Numbered from the stretch's first letter, positions 1 through 6,472 are shown. The stretch is DNA of 10,946 nt from JAXHUH01 sp034211175 (GCA_034211175.1 JAXHUH010000002.1:1-10946), one strand, 5' to 3'. The notes: a model not told the origin generated them from the letters alone. A program made the numbers and translations.

Positions 1-108
1 TCCCGCTCTCCGCCGCTCAGGCGGTGCTTCCCGCTCTCCGCCGCTCAGGCGGTGCTTCCCGCTCTCCGCCGCTCAGGCGGTGCTTCCCGCTCTCCGCCGC
101 TCAGGCGG
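1..108. repeat. 28-bp tandem repeat, 3.9 identical copies, running off the window edge
   Basis: Identical 28-bp units lie at 1-28, 29-56 and 57-84, with a 24-bp partial copy at 85-108. The array continues beyond the left edge, so the total copy number is unknown. Read on the minus strand, each unit contains CCGCCTGAGCGGCGG, which can fold as a 5-bp CCGCC/GGCGG stem. The innermost copy overlaps the stop codon of the minus-strand oxygenase gene (TCA at 101-103). The array therefore looks like repeated duplication of that gene's 3' end and its first downstream bases. There are no spacers between units, so it is not a CRISPR array. It may act as a string of weak terminator-like hairpins; that role is inference. 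Confidence 0.95.
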
Positions 109-1090
109 GGGCCCGGGTCCGTTCGTAGGTGGCGCTGACCGTCTCGAGGAACATGCGCTCCCACTCGTAGGGCGTCACCGCCTCGTAGGCCGGGGTGGCG
201 TCGCCGACGAGCTCGGCGAGCGGGGCCACCGTCGTGTCCACCGCCGGGAGGTGGAACGTCGTGATCGTCGTGCGGTGATCGGCCGGGTCGGGCGAGCCGA
301 CCACCCGGTGGCGGGTCGAGCGCCAGCGGTTGTTCGTCCACCGCGCCATGAGCTCGCCGATGTTCACGACGAACGCGTCCTCGCGCACCGGCACCGGCCG
401 CCACTCGCCGCCGGGGTCGAGGATCTGCAGCCCCTCGTAGGTGCCGCGCTGGTGGAGGATCGTGAGCGTGCCCGAGTCGGGGTGCTCGCGCAGCAGGATG
501 ACCGGCTCGGCGTCGGGGGTGCCGACGACGCCCGACGCCGGGTAGTGGTTCACGGCGAGGCACGACACGTTGGGCTCGACCGAGCGCACCAGGCTCCCCG
601 GCGCCACGCCGAGCGCCTGCTCGAACAGCTCCATGATCCGGGCGCCGAGCAGCTGGGTGCGGGCGAACAGGCTCCGCAGCGCCGGTTCGAAACCGTCGAG
701 ATCCGGCCACACGTTCGCCACGAAGTAGTCGCCGTAGCGCGCCGGCACGCCCGCGGCGGCGGCCGCTGCGGCGTCGTCGAAGCGGTTGATCTGGAACCGC
801 TCCTGGGCGACCCGACCGTCGGGGTGGGTGTGGCGGCTGTAGCCCCGGAACGGGTGGCCGTTCGGGCACTGGTGGGCGTCCTTGTCGGGCTCGGGCAGCT
901 CGACGAGCGAGGCCATCGCCGCGTACGCCGCGTCCAGTGCCTCCGTCTCGATGCCGTGGCCCACGATCTGGAGGAACCCGACCGTGCGGCACGCGTCGGC
1001 CACCGCCGCGGCGACCGCGGCGCGGTCGGTGCCCGCGAGGAAGCCCGAGATGTCGATGACCGGGATCTCGGGGGCGGTTGACGGGTCCAC
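101..1090 (-). CDS. 2-oxoglutarate/Fe(II)-dependent oxygenase, isopenicillin N synthase-like family
   Basis: A cytoplasmic 329-residue non-haem iron oxygenase. It resembles the plant/fungal/bacterial IPNS-like dioxygenases, which use Fe(II) and usually 2-oxoglutarate to oxidise small molecules. The N-terminal DIOX_N-type segment (about residues 9-115) starts with IPVIDISGF and contains the typical VGFLQIVGHGI. The catalytic jelly roll covers about 173-280. The iron ligands are His203 and Asp205 (HPDSGTLTIL, usually HTD) and His261 (STRHRVV). Arg273 begins RTT where most relatives have R-x-S for the 2-oxoglutarate carboxylate. The GTG start at 1090 is chosen because GAGAGGAG lies seven bases upstream and the DIOX_N motif follows at once; longer readings are unsupported. 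An alanine run sits at 107-113. The gene is transcribed away from the STAND gene. The substrate cannot be told from sequence. Confidence 0.9.
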   Translation of the reverse strand: MDPSTAPEIPVIDISGFLAGTDRAAVAAAVADACRTVGFLQIVGHGIETEALDAAYAAMASLVELPEPDKDAHQCPNGHPFRGYSRHTHPDGRVAQERFQINRFDDAAAAAAAGVPARYGDYFVANVWPDLDGFEPALRSLFARTQLLGARIMELFEQALGVAPGSLVRSVEPNVSCLAVNHYPASGVVGTPDAEPVILLREHPDSGTLTILHQRGTYEGLQILDPGGEWRPVPVREDAFVVNIGELMARWTNNRWRSTRHRVVGSPDPADHRTTITTFHLPAVDTTVAPLAELVGDATPAYEAVTPYEWERMFLETVSATYERTRAPA

Positions 1091-1136
1091 GGCGGGGCTC
1101 CTCTCGGGTGCGGTGCGCGCACGTCGGCCGGGCCTT

Positions 1137-1169
1137 CCCCGGTCACCGGGGGCGATGGAGGGTCGACCC
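1137..1169. promoter_or_regulatory. Two palindromes in the divergent oxygenase/STAND promoter region
   Basis: An odd palindrome CCCCGGTCACCGGGG (1137-1151) and a perfect even palindrome GGGTCGACCC (1160-1169) lie in the gap between the divergent oxygenase (start 1090) and STAND gene (start about 1326). Repeated CGGACC words follow at 1187-1205. In such GC-rich DNA short palindromes can be chance, but two within 33 bp of a divergent promoter are plausible operator sites. I could not identify convincing -35/-10 pairs for either gene. Confidence 0.35.
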
Positions 1170-1325
1170 GGGCACGACCCTACGGTCGGACCATCGGACC
1201 GGACCGGGTCGGAAACCTGAACGTCACGGGGGACGTCGCGAGCCACCCGCCGGGCGCGTCCACGGCACCGCCGTCGGGTCGAACTTCTTCGCAGCGTGGC
1301 CGGTGACGTGCTGAAGTTGGCCGAC

Positions 1326-4103
1326 GTGAGGTTCGGCGTGCTCGGCCCGGTGACGGCCACCCGCGACGGTGAGACCATCGAGCTCGGCGGCGGCAAGCCG
1401 GCCGGGATCCTCGCCCTGCTCCTCACCGAGCCCGGCATCGGCCGCTCGGTCGACTGGCTCGCCCACGAGCTCTACGGCGGCGAGCCGCGGGCGACGCGGA
1501 TCAAGACCGAGGTCAGTGCGCTGCGGCGCCGCCTCGGCGACGCCGACCACGAGGTGATCCGCAGCGTCGCCGGCGGCTACGTCGCCGACGTCGCCCGCGA
1601 GGACGTCGACGCGTGGCGCTTCGAGGACGAGGTCGCCGCGGCCCGCCACCTGGCGGCGACCGACCCGGTCGCCGCCCGCGACCGCCTGGCCGAGGCGCTG
1701 ACCTCGTGGCGCAGCGAGACCCCGTTCCTCGGTGTCGCCTCGACCGAGCGCCTCGACCAGGTGGCGCGCCAGCTCACCGAGCTCCGCCTCGGCGCGCTCG
1801 GCGATCGGGTCGAGCTCGACCTGCGCCACGGCCGCCACCGGGCCGTGATCGGGGAGCTGGAGGCGCTGACGGTGGCCCACCCCGAGCACGAACGGTTCTG
1901 GCGCCTGCGGATGGAGGCGCTCTACCGCGACGACCGGGCGCCCGAGGCGTTGCGCATCGGCCACGGCGCGGAGGAGGTCGCCGCCGAGCTCGGCATCGAG
2001 CTGTCCGACGAGTACCGGTCCGTGCGCGACCGCATCGTCGTCCAGGACCCGCAGCTGCGCGACGCTCCCGCCGAAGGTCCCGGAGCCTGCCCGTACCGGG
2101 GCCTCGCACCGTTCCAGCCGGAGGACGCCGACGTCTACGTCGGGCGGGAGCGGCTGCTGGAGCGCCTGGTGCAGCGGGTCCGTGCGTCGCGCTTCGTCTG
2201 CGTCGTCGGCATGTCCGGCAGCGGCAAGTCGTCGCTGCTGCGGGCCGGGCTCGTGCCCCGGGCCCGGCGGACGGCGAACACCCGGCTCGTGTTCGTCCCC
2301 GCCCCCGGTGCGAACCCGGTCGAGGCGCTCGCCGCCGCGGCCGGGACCGACCTGGCGTCCGTCGGCGCACCGGGGCGCCTCGCCACCGCCCTGGCGGCCG
2401 CCGCGCCCGACGTCGAGCGGTTCGTGGTCGTCGTCGACCAGCTCGAGGAGGTGTTCACCCTCGCGTCCGACGACGAGCGGGACCGCTTCTGCCGGGCACT
2501 GGTCGGGCTGACCGCGCAGGCCGATCTGGCCGTGTCGGTGGTGGTGGCCCTGCGGGCCGACTTCTACGGCCGCCTGCTCGAGACGAGCGACCTCGGCCAG
2601 CTCGCGGCGAACGACCAGGTCGCGGTCACGGCCCCGACGCCGGCCGAGCTGCGCCGCGTGGTCGCCGAGCCCGCGGCGCGCGCCGGCGTTGAGGTGCCGG
2701 ACGAGCTGACCGAGGCCGTCGTCGAGGCGTGCCACGACGTCACCACCGCGCTGCCGCTCGTGTCCCTGGCCATGGCCGAGACGTGGATGCACGGCGAGCC
2801 GGGCACGCTCACCCTGGCCGACTACGAGGCCGTCGGCGGCGTGTCGGGTGCCATCGCCCGCAAGGCCGACGCCGCGCTCGCAGCCGTGCCCCGCGACCAG
2901 CTCCCCCTCGTGCGTCGGGTGCTCGGGGCGCTGGTCGTGCCCGGGATCGGCGGTGCGCCCGACACCGCCCGCCGGGTGCGCCTCGCCGAGCTGTGGCATC
3001 GGCCCGAGGACGCCTCGGCGATCATCGCCGTGGTCTCCACGCTCCAGGACGCCCGGCTCGTGGTCGTCGACGACGACCTCGCGCAGCTGGTCCACGAGGC
3101 GCTGATCCGGGAGTGGCCGACCCTGCGGCGGTGGCTCGAGGAGGACCACGACCTCCTGCGGGCCCGCAGCCAGCTCGAGGCCGACTCGCTCGGCTGGGCC
3201 GAGGGCGGCCGCGACGACGGCTGGTTGTGGCACGGCACCCGCCTGGCCGAGGCCGAGCAGGTCGTGGCCCGGTGGCCGTCGCTCGGTGCCGTACACGGCG
3301 AGTTCGTCGCGGCCAGCCGCCGGCTCGACCGCCGTCTCCGGCGTCAGCGCCGGATCCTCGCCGGCGTCGCGGCGGTCGTGGCGGTGGTGCTGGCCGCCGG
3401 GCTCGGGTTCGCCGCCTCCGAGCTGCTGCGTTCGGAGGCCGATCCGCTCGCCGAGGCGCGGCCCGGGGCCGACGACGTCGCCGAGATCACGGTGCCCGAC
3501 CTCGCCGCCTTCGCCATCGACCGCACCCCGGTCTCGGCCCGCCGCTACCTGGCGTGCCTCGAGGACCGCCCGCTCGCGTGCACCGCACCCCGCGCCGGGC
3601 GCGGCGTCGACCTGTTCGCCACCGACGTCCTCGACGAGCCGATCCGCTACGTGACCGCGCTCGACGGGCAGGCGTTCTGCGCCGCCGTCGGGGGCACCCT
3701 GCCGACCGCGGCGCAGTGGATCGCCGCGCTCACCGGCGGAGGCAGCCGCCCGTGGCCGGCCTGGGACGACCTCGTCGACCCCCGAATCGTCGACGACGAC
3801 GCGGGGACCGCCTTCGACCTCACGGCGGACGACCCGAACGCCACCCCTGAAGGTGTCCGCTTCCTGGCCGACGGGGTGAAGGAGTGGACCCGCACCCCGG
3901 CCGGCGCGCCGAGACCGGGCGACGCGGTCATGGACGACATGACGACCGCCGTCCTCACCCCGGGCGAAACCCCGTACGAAACCGACCCCCTCGTCGCTCT
4001 GCAGTGGGAGGACTTCAGCCGGGACCTGGAGACGGCCGTCTCGATCGGGCTGCCGAACGTCGGGTTCCGGTGCGTGTACGAGCGAGGAGAGGACGAGTCA
4101 TGA
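1326..4103 (+). CDS. Transmembrane chimera: winged helix/BTAD, nSTAND1 ATPase, FGE-like C-terminal domain
   Basis: A multidomain signalling protein of 925 residues. Residues 1-90 form an OmpR/SARP-type winged helix (MRFGVLGPV start, ALRRRLG recognition region). A BTAD helical domain follows (about 95-240). The nSTAND1 ATPase (about 255-660) opens with CPYRGLAPFQPEDADVYVGRE. It has Walker A GMSGSGKSS (295-303), Walker B FVVVVDQLEE (366-375) and the family signature HEALIREWPTLRRWL (590-604). An Arg-rich stretch precedes one membrane helix (about 677-697), so the tail should lie outside the cell. The tail (about 720-917) resembles formylglycine-generating enzymes: DRTPVSARRYLAC, GTLPTAAQWIAAL, VKEWTR and a closing VGFRCV. 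It lacks the catalytic Cys pair, so it is probably a binding module. nSTAND1 proteins more often end in WD40 repeats. GTG 1326 gives the canonical family N-terminus; GTG 1296 (10 residues longer) is possible, and neither has a clear Shine-Dalgarno. It overlaps the next gene by ATGA. Confidence 0.88.
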   Translation: MRFGVLGPVTATRDGETIELGGGKPAGILALLLTEPGIGRSVDWLAHELYGGEPRATRIKTEVSALRRRLGDADHEVIRSVAGGYVADVAREDVDAWRFEDEVAAARHLAATDPVAARDRLAEALTSWRSETPFLGVASTERLDQVARQLTELRLGALGDRVELDLRHGRHRAVIGELEALTVAHPEHERFWRLRMEALYRDDRAPEALRIGHGAEEVAAELGIELSDEYRSVRDRIVVQDPQLRDAPAEGPGACPYRGLAPFQPEDADVYVGRERLLERLVQRVRASRFVCVVGMSGSGKSSLLRAGLVPRARRTANTRLVFVPAPGANPVEALAAAAGTDLASVGAPGRLATALAAAAPDVERFVVVVDQLEEVFTLASDDERDRFCRALVGLTAQADLAVSVVVALRADFYGRLLETSDLGQLAANDQVAVTAPTPAELRRVVAEPAARAGVEVPDELTEAVVEACHDVTTALPLVSLAMAETWMHGEPGTLTLADYEAVGGVSGAIARKADAALAAVPRDQLPLVRRVLGALVVPGIGGAPDTARRVRLAELWHRPEDASAIIAVVSTLQDARLVVVDDDLAQLVHEALIREWPTLRRWLEEDHDLLRARSQLEADSLGWAEGGRDDGWLWHGTRLAEAEQVVARWPSLGAVHGEFVAASRRLDRRLRRQRRILAGVAAVVAVVLAAGLGFAASELLRSEADPLAEARPGADDVAEITVPDLAAFAIDRTPVSARRYLACLEDRPLACTAPRAGRGVDLFATDVLDEPIRYVTALDGQAFCAAVGGTLPTAAQWIAALTGGGSRPWPAWDDLVDPRIVDDDAGTAFDLTADDPNATPEGVRFLADGVKEWTRTPAGAPRPGDAVMDDMTTAVLTPGETPYETDPLVALQWEDFSRDLETAVSIGLPNVGFRCVYERGEDES

Positions 4104-5185
4104 GCAACGACGGCGGGACGGTCGTGCCGATGCCCGGGCCCCTGGTGGCGCCCGACGCGACGGTGGGCAACGGGCTCGACGTGGTCGACCTCGTCGAGAC
4201 CGACGCGGCGGGCTGGGACCTCCACCTGCGCTACCTCGACGCGGACGGCGAGCGGTTCGACATCACGATTCGCTGCCCCGACGACGCCCACCTCGACACG
4301 GTGCTCCGCGCCCCCCACGGGTTCACCTTCGCCGCCGACCACGTGCCGATGGAGGTGCGCCCGCCGGCCGCCGGTCCCGCGTACCTGACCCGCGAGGTCC
4401 TCGACCGGGTGGCGGCCCACCTCGGTGAGGTGGACCCGTGGCTGGCGGCCGCTCGCCGCGACGCCTCGATCGACGGGCTCCTCCACGACGGGCCCGGTCG
4501 ACCGGACACCGCGGAGCTCGTCGACGACGTGATCCTCGCCCGCCTCGCCGAGCTCGCCGCCCACGGCCCGCAGTGGCGTGACACCATCCGCGCGCTCGGA
4601 GCCGTCGGTGTCGTCGACTGGGTGCTGGCCGTCACCCCGGCCGAGCTCCTCGCCGGCCCCGGCCGGCCGGTCCCGTCAGGCGGCGAGGTCCCGTCCGGTG
4701 AGGTCCCGTCCGGTGAGGTCCCGTCCAGTGAGGTCCCGTCCAGTGAGGTCGCAGGCGGTGGGGATGCGCCGCACCTCGCGGACGGCCTCACGGTCGATGC
4801 CCGCAGCGTCCGTGCGGACCGCGGCGAGTTCGAGGGGTACGTGCGGATGCGGATCGACCCCCAGGTCGGCGCGCGGCGACGGGACTGCTACCTGACCCGC
4901 GGTGCGCTGCCCAGCACCTACCGGGCCTACGTGCGGGGCCTGCAGGGCGGCGGGGCGGAGGCGAAGGCGTACTTCCAGAACAGGACCGCCTACCACCCCC
5001 ACAGCAGCAACCTGTCGTGGCAGCGACTGCCGGTCGGCCGGTGGGACCGGGTGCGCCCGATCAACCCGGTCCGCCACAAGAAGCACCTCCTGTGCGTGCG
5101 CAACATGAGCTTCAACGCACCCTTCGTCTACGAGGTGCAGCTGCTCGGCGCGCACACGCTCCACCGCAACGACGTGCGCCTCTGA
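4100..5185 (+). CDS. Unrecognised 361-residue protein translationally coupled to the STAND gene
   Basis: I do not recognise this protein. Its ATG (4100-4102) overlaps the TGA of the STAND chimera (4101-4103), and AGCGAGGAGAGGA lies just upstream inside that gene, so the two are almost certainly co-translated. It has no signal peptide or membrane helix and should be cytoplasmic. The N-terminal part (about 25-90) looks beta-rich. A helical segment spans about 96-185. A repetitive linker of GEVPS/SEVPS units covers about 194-217. The C-terminal domain (about 228-361) is basic and aromatic, with YLTRGALPSTYRAYVRGL (264-281) and a HKKHLLCVRNMSFNAPFVYEV stretch near 327-346. The coupling suggests a partner, effector or substrate of the STAND protein. 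That is inference from position only. Confidence 0.85.
   Translation: MSNDGGTVVPMPGPLVAPDATVGNGLDVVDLVETDAAGWDLHLRYLDADGERFDITIRCPDDAHLDTVLRAPHGFTFAADHVPMEVRPPAAGPAYLTREVLDRVAAHLGEVDPWLAAARRDASIDGLLHDGPGRPDTAELVDDVILARLAELAAHGPQWRDTIRALGAVGVVDWVLAVTPAELLAGPGRPVPSGGEVPSGEVPSGEVPSSEVPSSEVAGGGDAPHLADGLTVDARSVRADRGEFEGYVRMRIDPQVGARRRDCYLTRGALPSTYRAYVRGLQGGGAEAKAYFQNRTAYHPHSSNLSWQRLPVGRWDRVRPINPVRHKKHLLCVRNMSFNAPFVYEVQLLGAHTLHRNDVRL
4681..4755 (+). repeat. 15-bp in-frame tandem repeat encoding GEVPS units
   Basis: Five 15-bp units start at 4681, 4696, 4711, 4726 and 4741, with consensus CGGTGAGGTCCCGTC. The last unit is degenerate after its first ten bases. The second and third units are identical, and units four and five share a CAGTGAGGTC beginning. 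The unit length is a multiple of three, so gain or loss of copies keeps the reading frame. It encodes an acidic, Pro/Ser-rich and probably flexible linker (residues about 194-217) between the two halves of the unrecognised protein. Confidence 0.92.
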
Positions 5186-5348
5186 CGCCGGGCTGGCGGG
5201 TCGGCGGGTCGGCGGGGAGAAATCCTGACCGTTCGTCGTCACCGGGGCCGGGCCGCCTCGTCGGATCGGGGTAACGGGATGCGGCGGACACGAGCCGACA
5301 GCCGCGGGCACGCGCACGCCGCATCACCCACGTCGCCTGTGCGCCGTG

Positions 5349-5376
5349 ACCGGTTGTCGCCACTTCCAACCGGTTG
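5349..5376. repeat. Inverted repeat ACCGGTTG/CAACCGGT
   Basis: ACCGGTTG (5349-5356) is mirrored by CAACCGGT (5367-5374) across a 10-base loop. The right arm also forms the self-complementary 10-mer CAACCGGTTG (5367-5376). It lies 164 bp downstream of the STAND partner gene. It could be a weak terminator for that gene or a protein-binding site; the sequence does not decide between them. Confidence 0.4.
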
Positions 5377-5429
5377 CGGTTGCCGGTCCGACCATCGCCC
5401 TGGAGCGGACCGACGGCCGGGTGGCGGAA

Positions 5430-5466
5430 GACGAACGGGAGCGCCCCGCCAGCGCTCCCGTTCGTC
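5430..5466. terminator. Perfect 15-bp hairpin, probable bidirectional terminator
   Basis: GACGAACGGGAGCGC (5430-5444) pairs perfectly with GCGCTCCCGTTCGTC (5452-5466) across a 7-base loop. It sits between two convergent genes. It has no T-tract on the plus strand. Read on the minus strand the stem is followed by TTCC, a weak pyrimidine tail. T-less hairpins are common at actinobacterial gene ends, so I read this as the terminator of the SepF-like gene, possibly of both genes. Confidence 0.65.
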
Positions 5467-5573
5467 GCGCCCACCCCACCGACTCATCCCGAACCGGCGT
5501 GGGAGAACGACGGCGCGCGGAGCAGAGAACCACGCCAGTTCCGGATCCGGTCCCGAACCCGTGTGGGTCAGGG

Positions 5574-5804
5574 TCAGGTGTGGAGGAGGCGGTAGGTCGA
5601 CGGGCCGTGCTTGCGCATCGTGCCGCCGACACCGAAGGTCAGCCCGGCGAGGAAGTCGACGACCCGCCGACGCTCGTCGCGGTCGTTGGGGCAGACGACG
5701 GTGATCGCCTCACCCGCCTGGTACACCTCCGCCGGCGCCATGACGTCGTGGAAGGACGTGAGCACGAAGTGGTGCTCGTCGTCCTCGGCCGGTACCGCCG
5801 TCAT
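5574..5804 (-). CDS. Minimal SepF-like cell-division protein (core domain only)
   Basis: This 76-residue protein matches the core of SepF, the FtsZ-binding membrane anchor of the division ring in Gram-positive bacteria. The match includes RRRVVDFLAGLTFGVGGTMRK (about 45-65), where SepF proteins typically have RRVVDFLAGL followed by a glycine-containing turn and a final strand, here STYRLLHT. The preceding SFHDVMAPAEVYQAGEAITVVCP fits the family's first helix and strand. Typical SepF is about 130-200 residues, with an N-terminal amphipathic membrane-binding helix and a linker. Both are missing here, so it may be a paralogue that modifies a full-length SepF elsewhere. The ATG at 5804 is the only sensible in-frame start. 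No Shine-Dalgarno is seen, and a TACGAT box lies seven bases upstream, which suggests a leaderless transcript. It is not in a division-gene cluster here. Confidence 0.78.
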   Translation of the reverse strand: MTAVPAEDDEHHFVLTSFHDVMAPAEVYQAGEAITVVCPNDRDERRRVVDFLAGLTFGVGGTMRKHGPSTYRLLHT

Positions 5805-5811
5805 TTTCGGG

Positions 5812-5817
5812 ATCGTA
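5812..5817 (-). promoter_or_regulatory. Candidate -10 box (TACGAT) for a leaderless SepF-like mRNA
   Basis: On the minus strand TACGAT ends seven bases before the ATG of the SepF-like gene. Transcription from it would start at or next to the A of the ATG. The surrounding 5796-5838 stretch is noticeably richer in A and T than the rest of the window. No good -35 box is seen, as is common for actinobacterial promoters. Confidence 0.5.
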
Positions 5818-5943
5818 CACCGCGTGGAACAATGCACTCTTCCGTGGGTGGTGGGACGACCGCTCGGTGCAGTGCGGCCGGCGGCGGGCAACGGGGTACA
5901 CGGACGAACGGACGAGCCCGAACACCCGCGGAGGACCGTCGGC

Positions 5944-6426
5944 GTGACCACCGTGAACGTTGACCAGTGGACGATCTCCGGGTCGAACGCGTTCTGGGGC
6001 AGCCCGACGATCCCGCTGTCGGAGGCCCACGAGCTCGTGATCATCCGGCCACGTCCCCGGTTGGGCTCCGATCGCATCATCGGGATCAGCCGCCGGTCGG
6101 ACGGCGAGGTCGCCTGGTTGACGCCATCGGAGTTCTGGGCGCTCGCCACCCGGGCGCCGGTGCTGCTGCTCGATGTGACCCAGCCGTCGCCCATCCCGCC
6201 GGCGATCGGGCGGGAGCCCACCGCGTGGGTGAAGGACCGGGTCGAGCGCCAGGTCGGGACGCTCACGGTCGCGTCCGTTCCGGAGGAGGGCCGCCTGTGG
6301 ATCCAGGCGCCGCCGGCGTCGGAGTGGGTGAAGCTGGGCGTGCGCGAGATGGAGCGGCTGTGCCTCGCCTGCCCCACCGTCATGACCCACAGCTGGGTGA
6401 CCGAGCTCCTCCCCGCCGCCGGCTGA
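5944..6426 (+). CDS. Conserved-looking protein of unknown function, 160 residues
   Basis: I do not recognise this protein. The GTG at 5944 is preceded by GCGGAGGA with an eight-base gap, a strong ribosome binding site, and this decides the start against a longer upstream frame. It has no signal peptide or membrane helix. Visible features are a Trp-rich N-terminus (DQWTISGSNAFWGS), a hydrophobic strand APVLLLDVTQ (71-80), a Pro-rich turn PSPIPPAIG (81-89) and a CLAC pair at Cys140/Cys143 near the C-terminus, which could bind a metal or form a disulfide. It is divergent from the SepF-like gene across 139 bp and lies 117 bp before the MetE-like gene on the same strand. Confidence 0.75.
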   Translation: MTTVNVDQWTISGSNAFWGSPTIPLSEAHELVIIRPRPRLGSDRIIGISRRSDGEVAWLTPSEFWALATRAPVLLLDVTQPSPIPPAIGREPTAWVKDRVERQVGTLTVASVPEEGRLWIQAPPASEWVKLGVREMERLCLACPTVMTHSWVTELLPAAG

Positions 6427-6436
6427 GCGGCCCGGG

Positions 6437-6472
6437 CCCGACGCGCTCGGTGGTTCACCCGACGCGCTCGGG
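6437..6472. promoter_or_regulatory. Twin 14-bp direct repeat upstream of the MetE-like gene
   Basis: CCCGACGCGCTCGG occurs at 6437-6450 and again at 6458-6471, exactly 21 bp apart, which is two helical turns on one DNA face. Each copy is nearly self-complementary, and the second extends to CCCGA-CGCGC-TCGGG. The pair lies between the 160-residue gene and the MetE-like gene, 72-107 bp before the latter's start. This layout fits an operator for a dimeric regulator. A partial copy (11 of 14 bases) also occurs inside the next gene at 6589-6599, so chance from local composition is not excluded. Confidence 0.45.

Larger units (their letters stand above)
5186..5573. other. Gene-free convergent spacer
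   Basis: This 388-bp stretch lies between the end of the STAND partner gene (+) and the end of the SepF-like gene (-). Open frames in it lack ribosome binding sites and family resemblance. It holds a short GCGGGTCG repetition near 5205-5216, an inverted repeat at 5349-5376 and a strong perfect hairpin at 5430-5466. I see no RNA gene or further coding sequence. Confidence 0.6.

Noticed and set aside
1..108. CRISPR array
   Set aside because: Units are directly adjacent with no spacers and no cas genes are nearby.
1224..3296. 690-residue minus-strand open frame opposite the STAND gene
   Set aside because: Low-complexity Arg/Gly/Asp-rich translation antisense to a gene with clear domain motifs; typical high-GC shadow frame without a ribosome binding site.
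3480..4103. Diversity-generating retroelement target
   Set aside because: The FGE-like fold fits, but no reverse transcriptase, template repeat or duplicated variable region is visible in the window.
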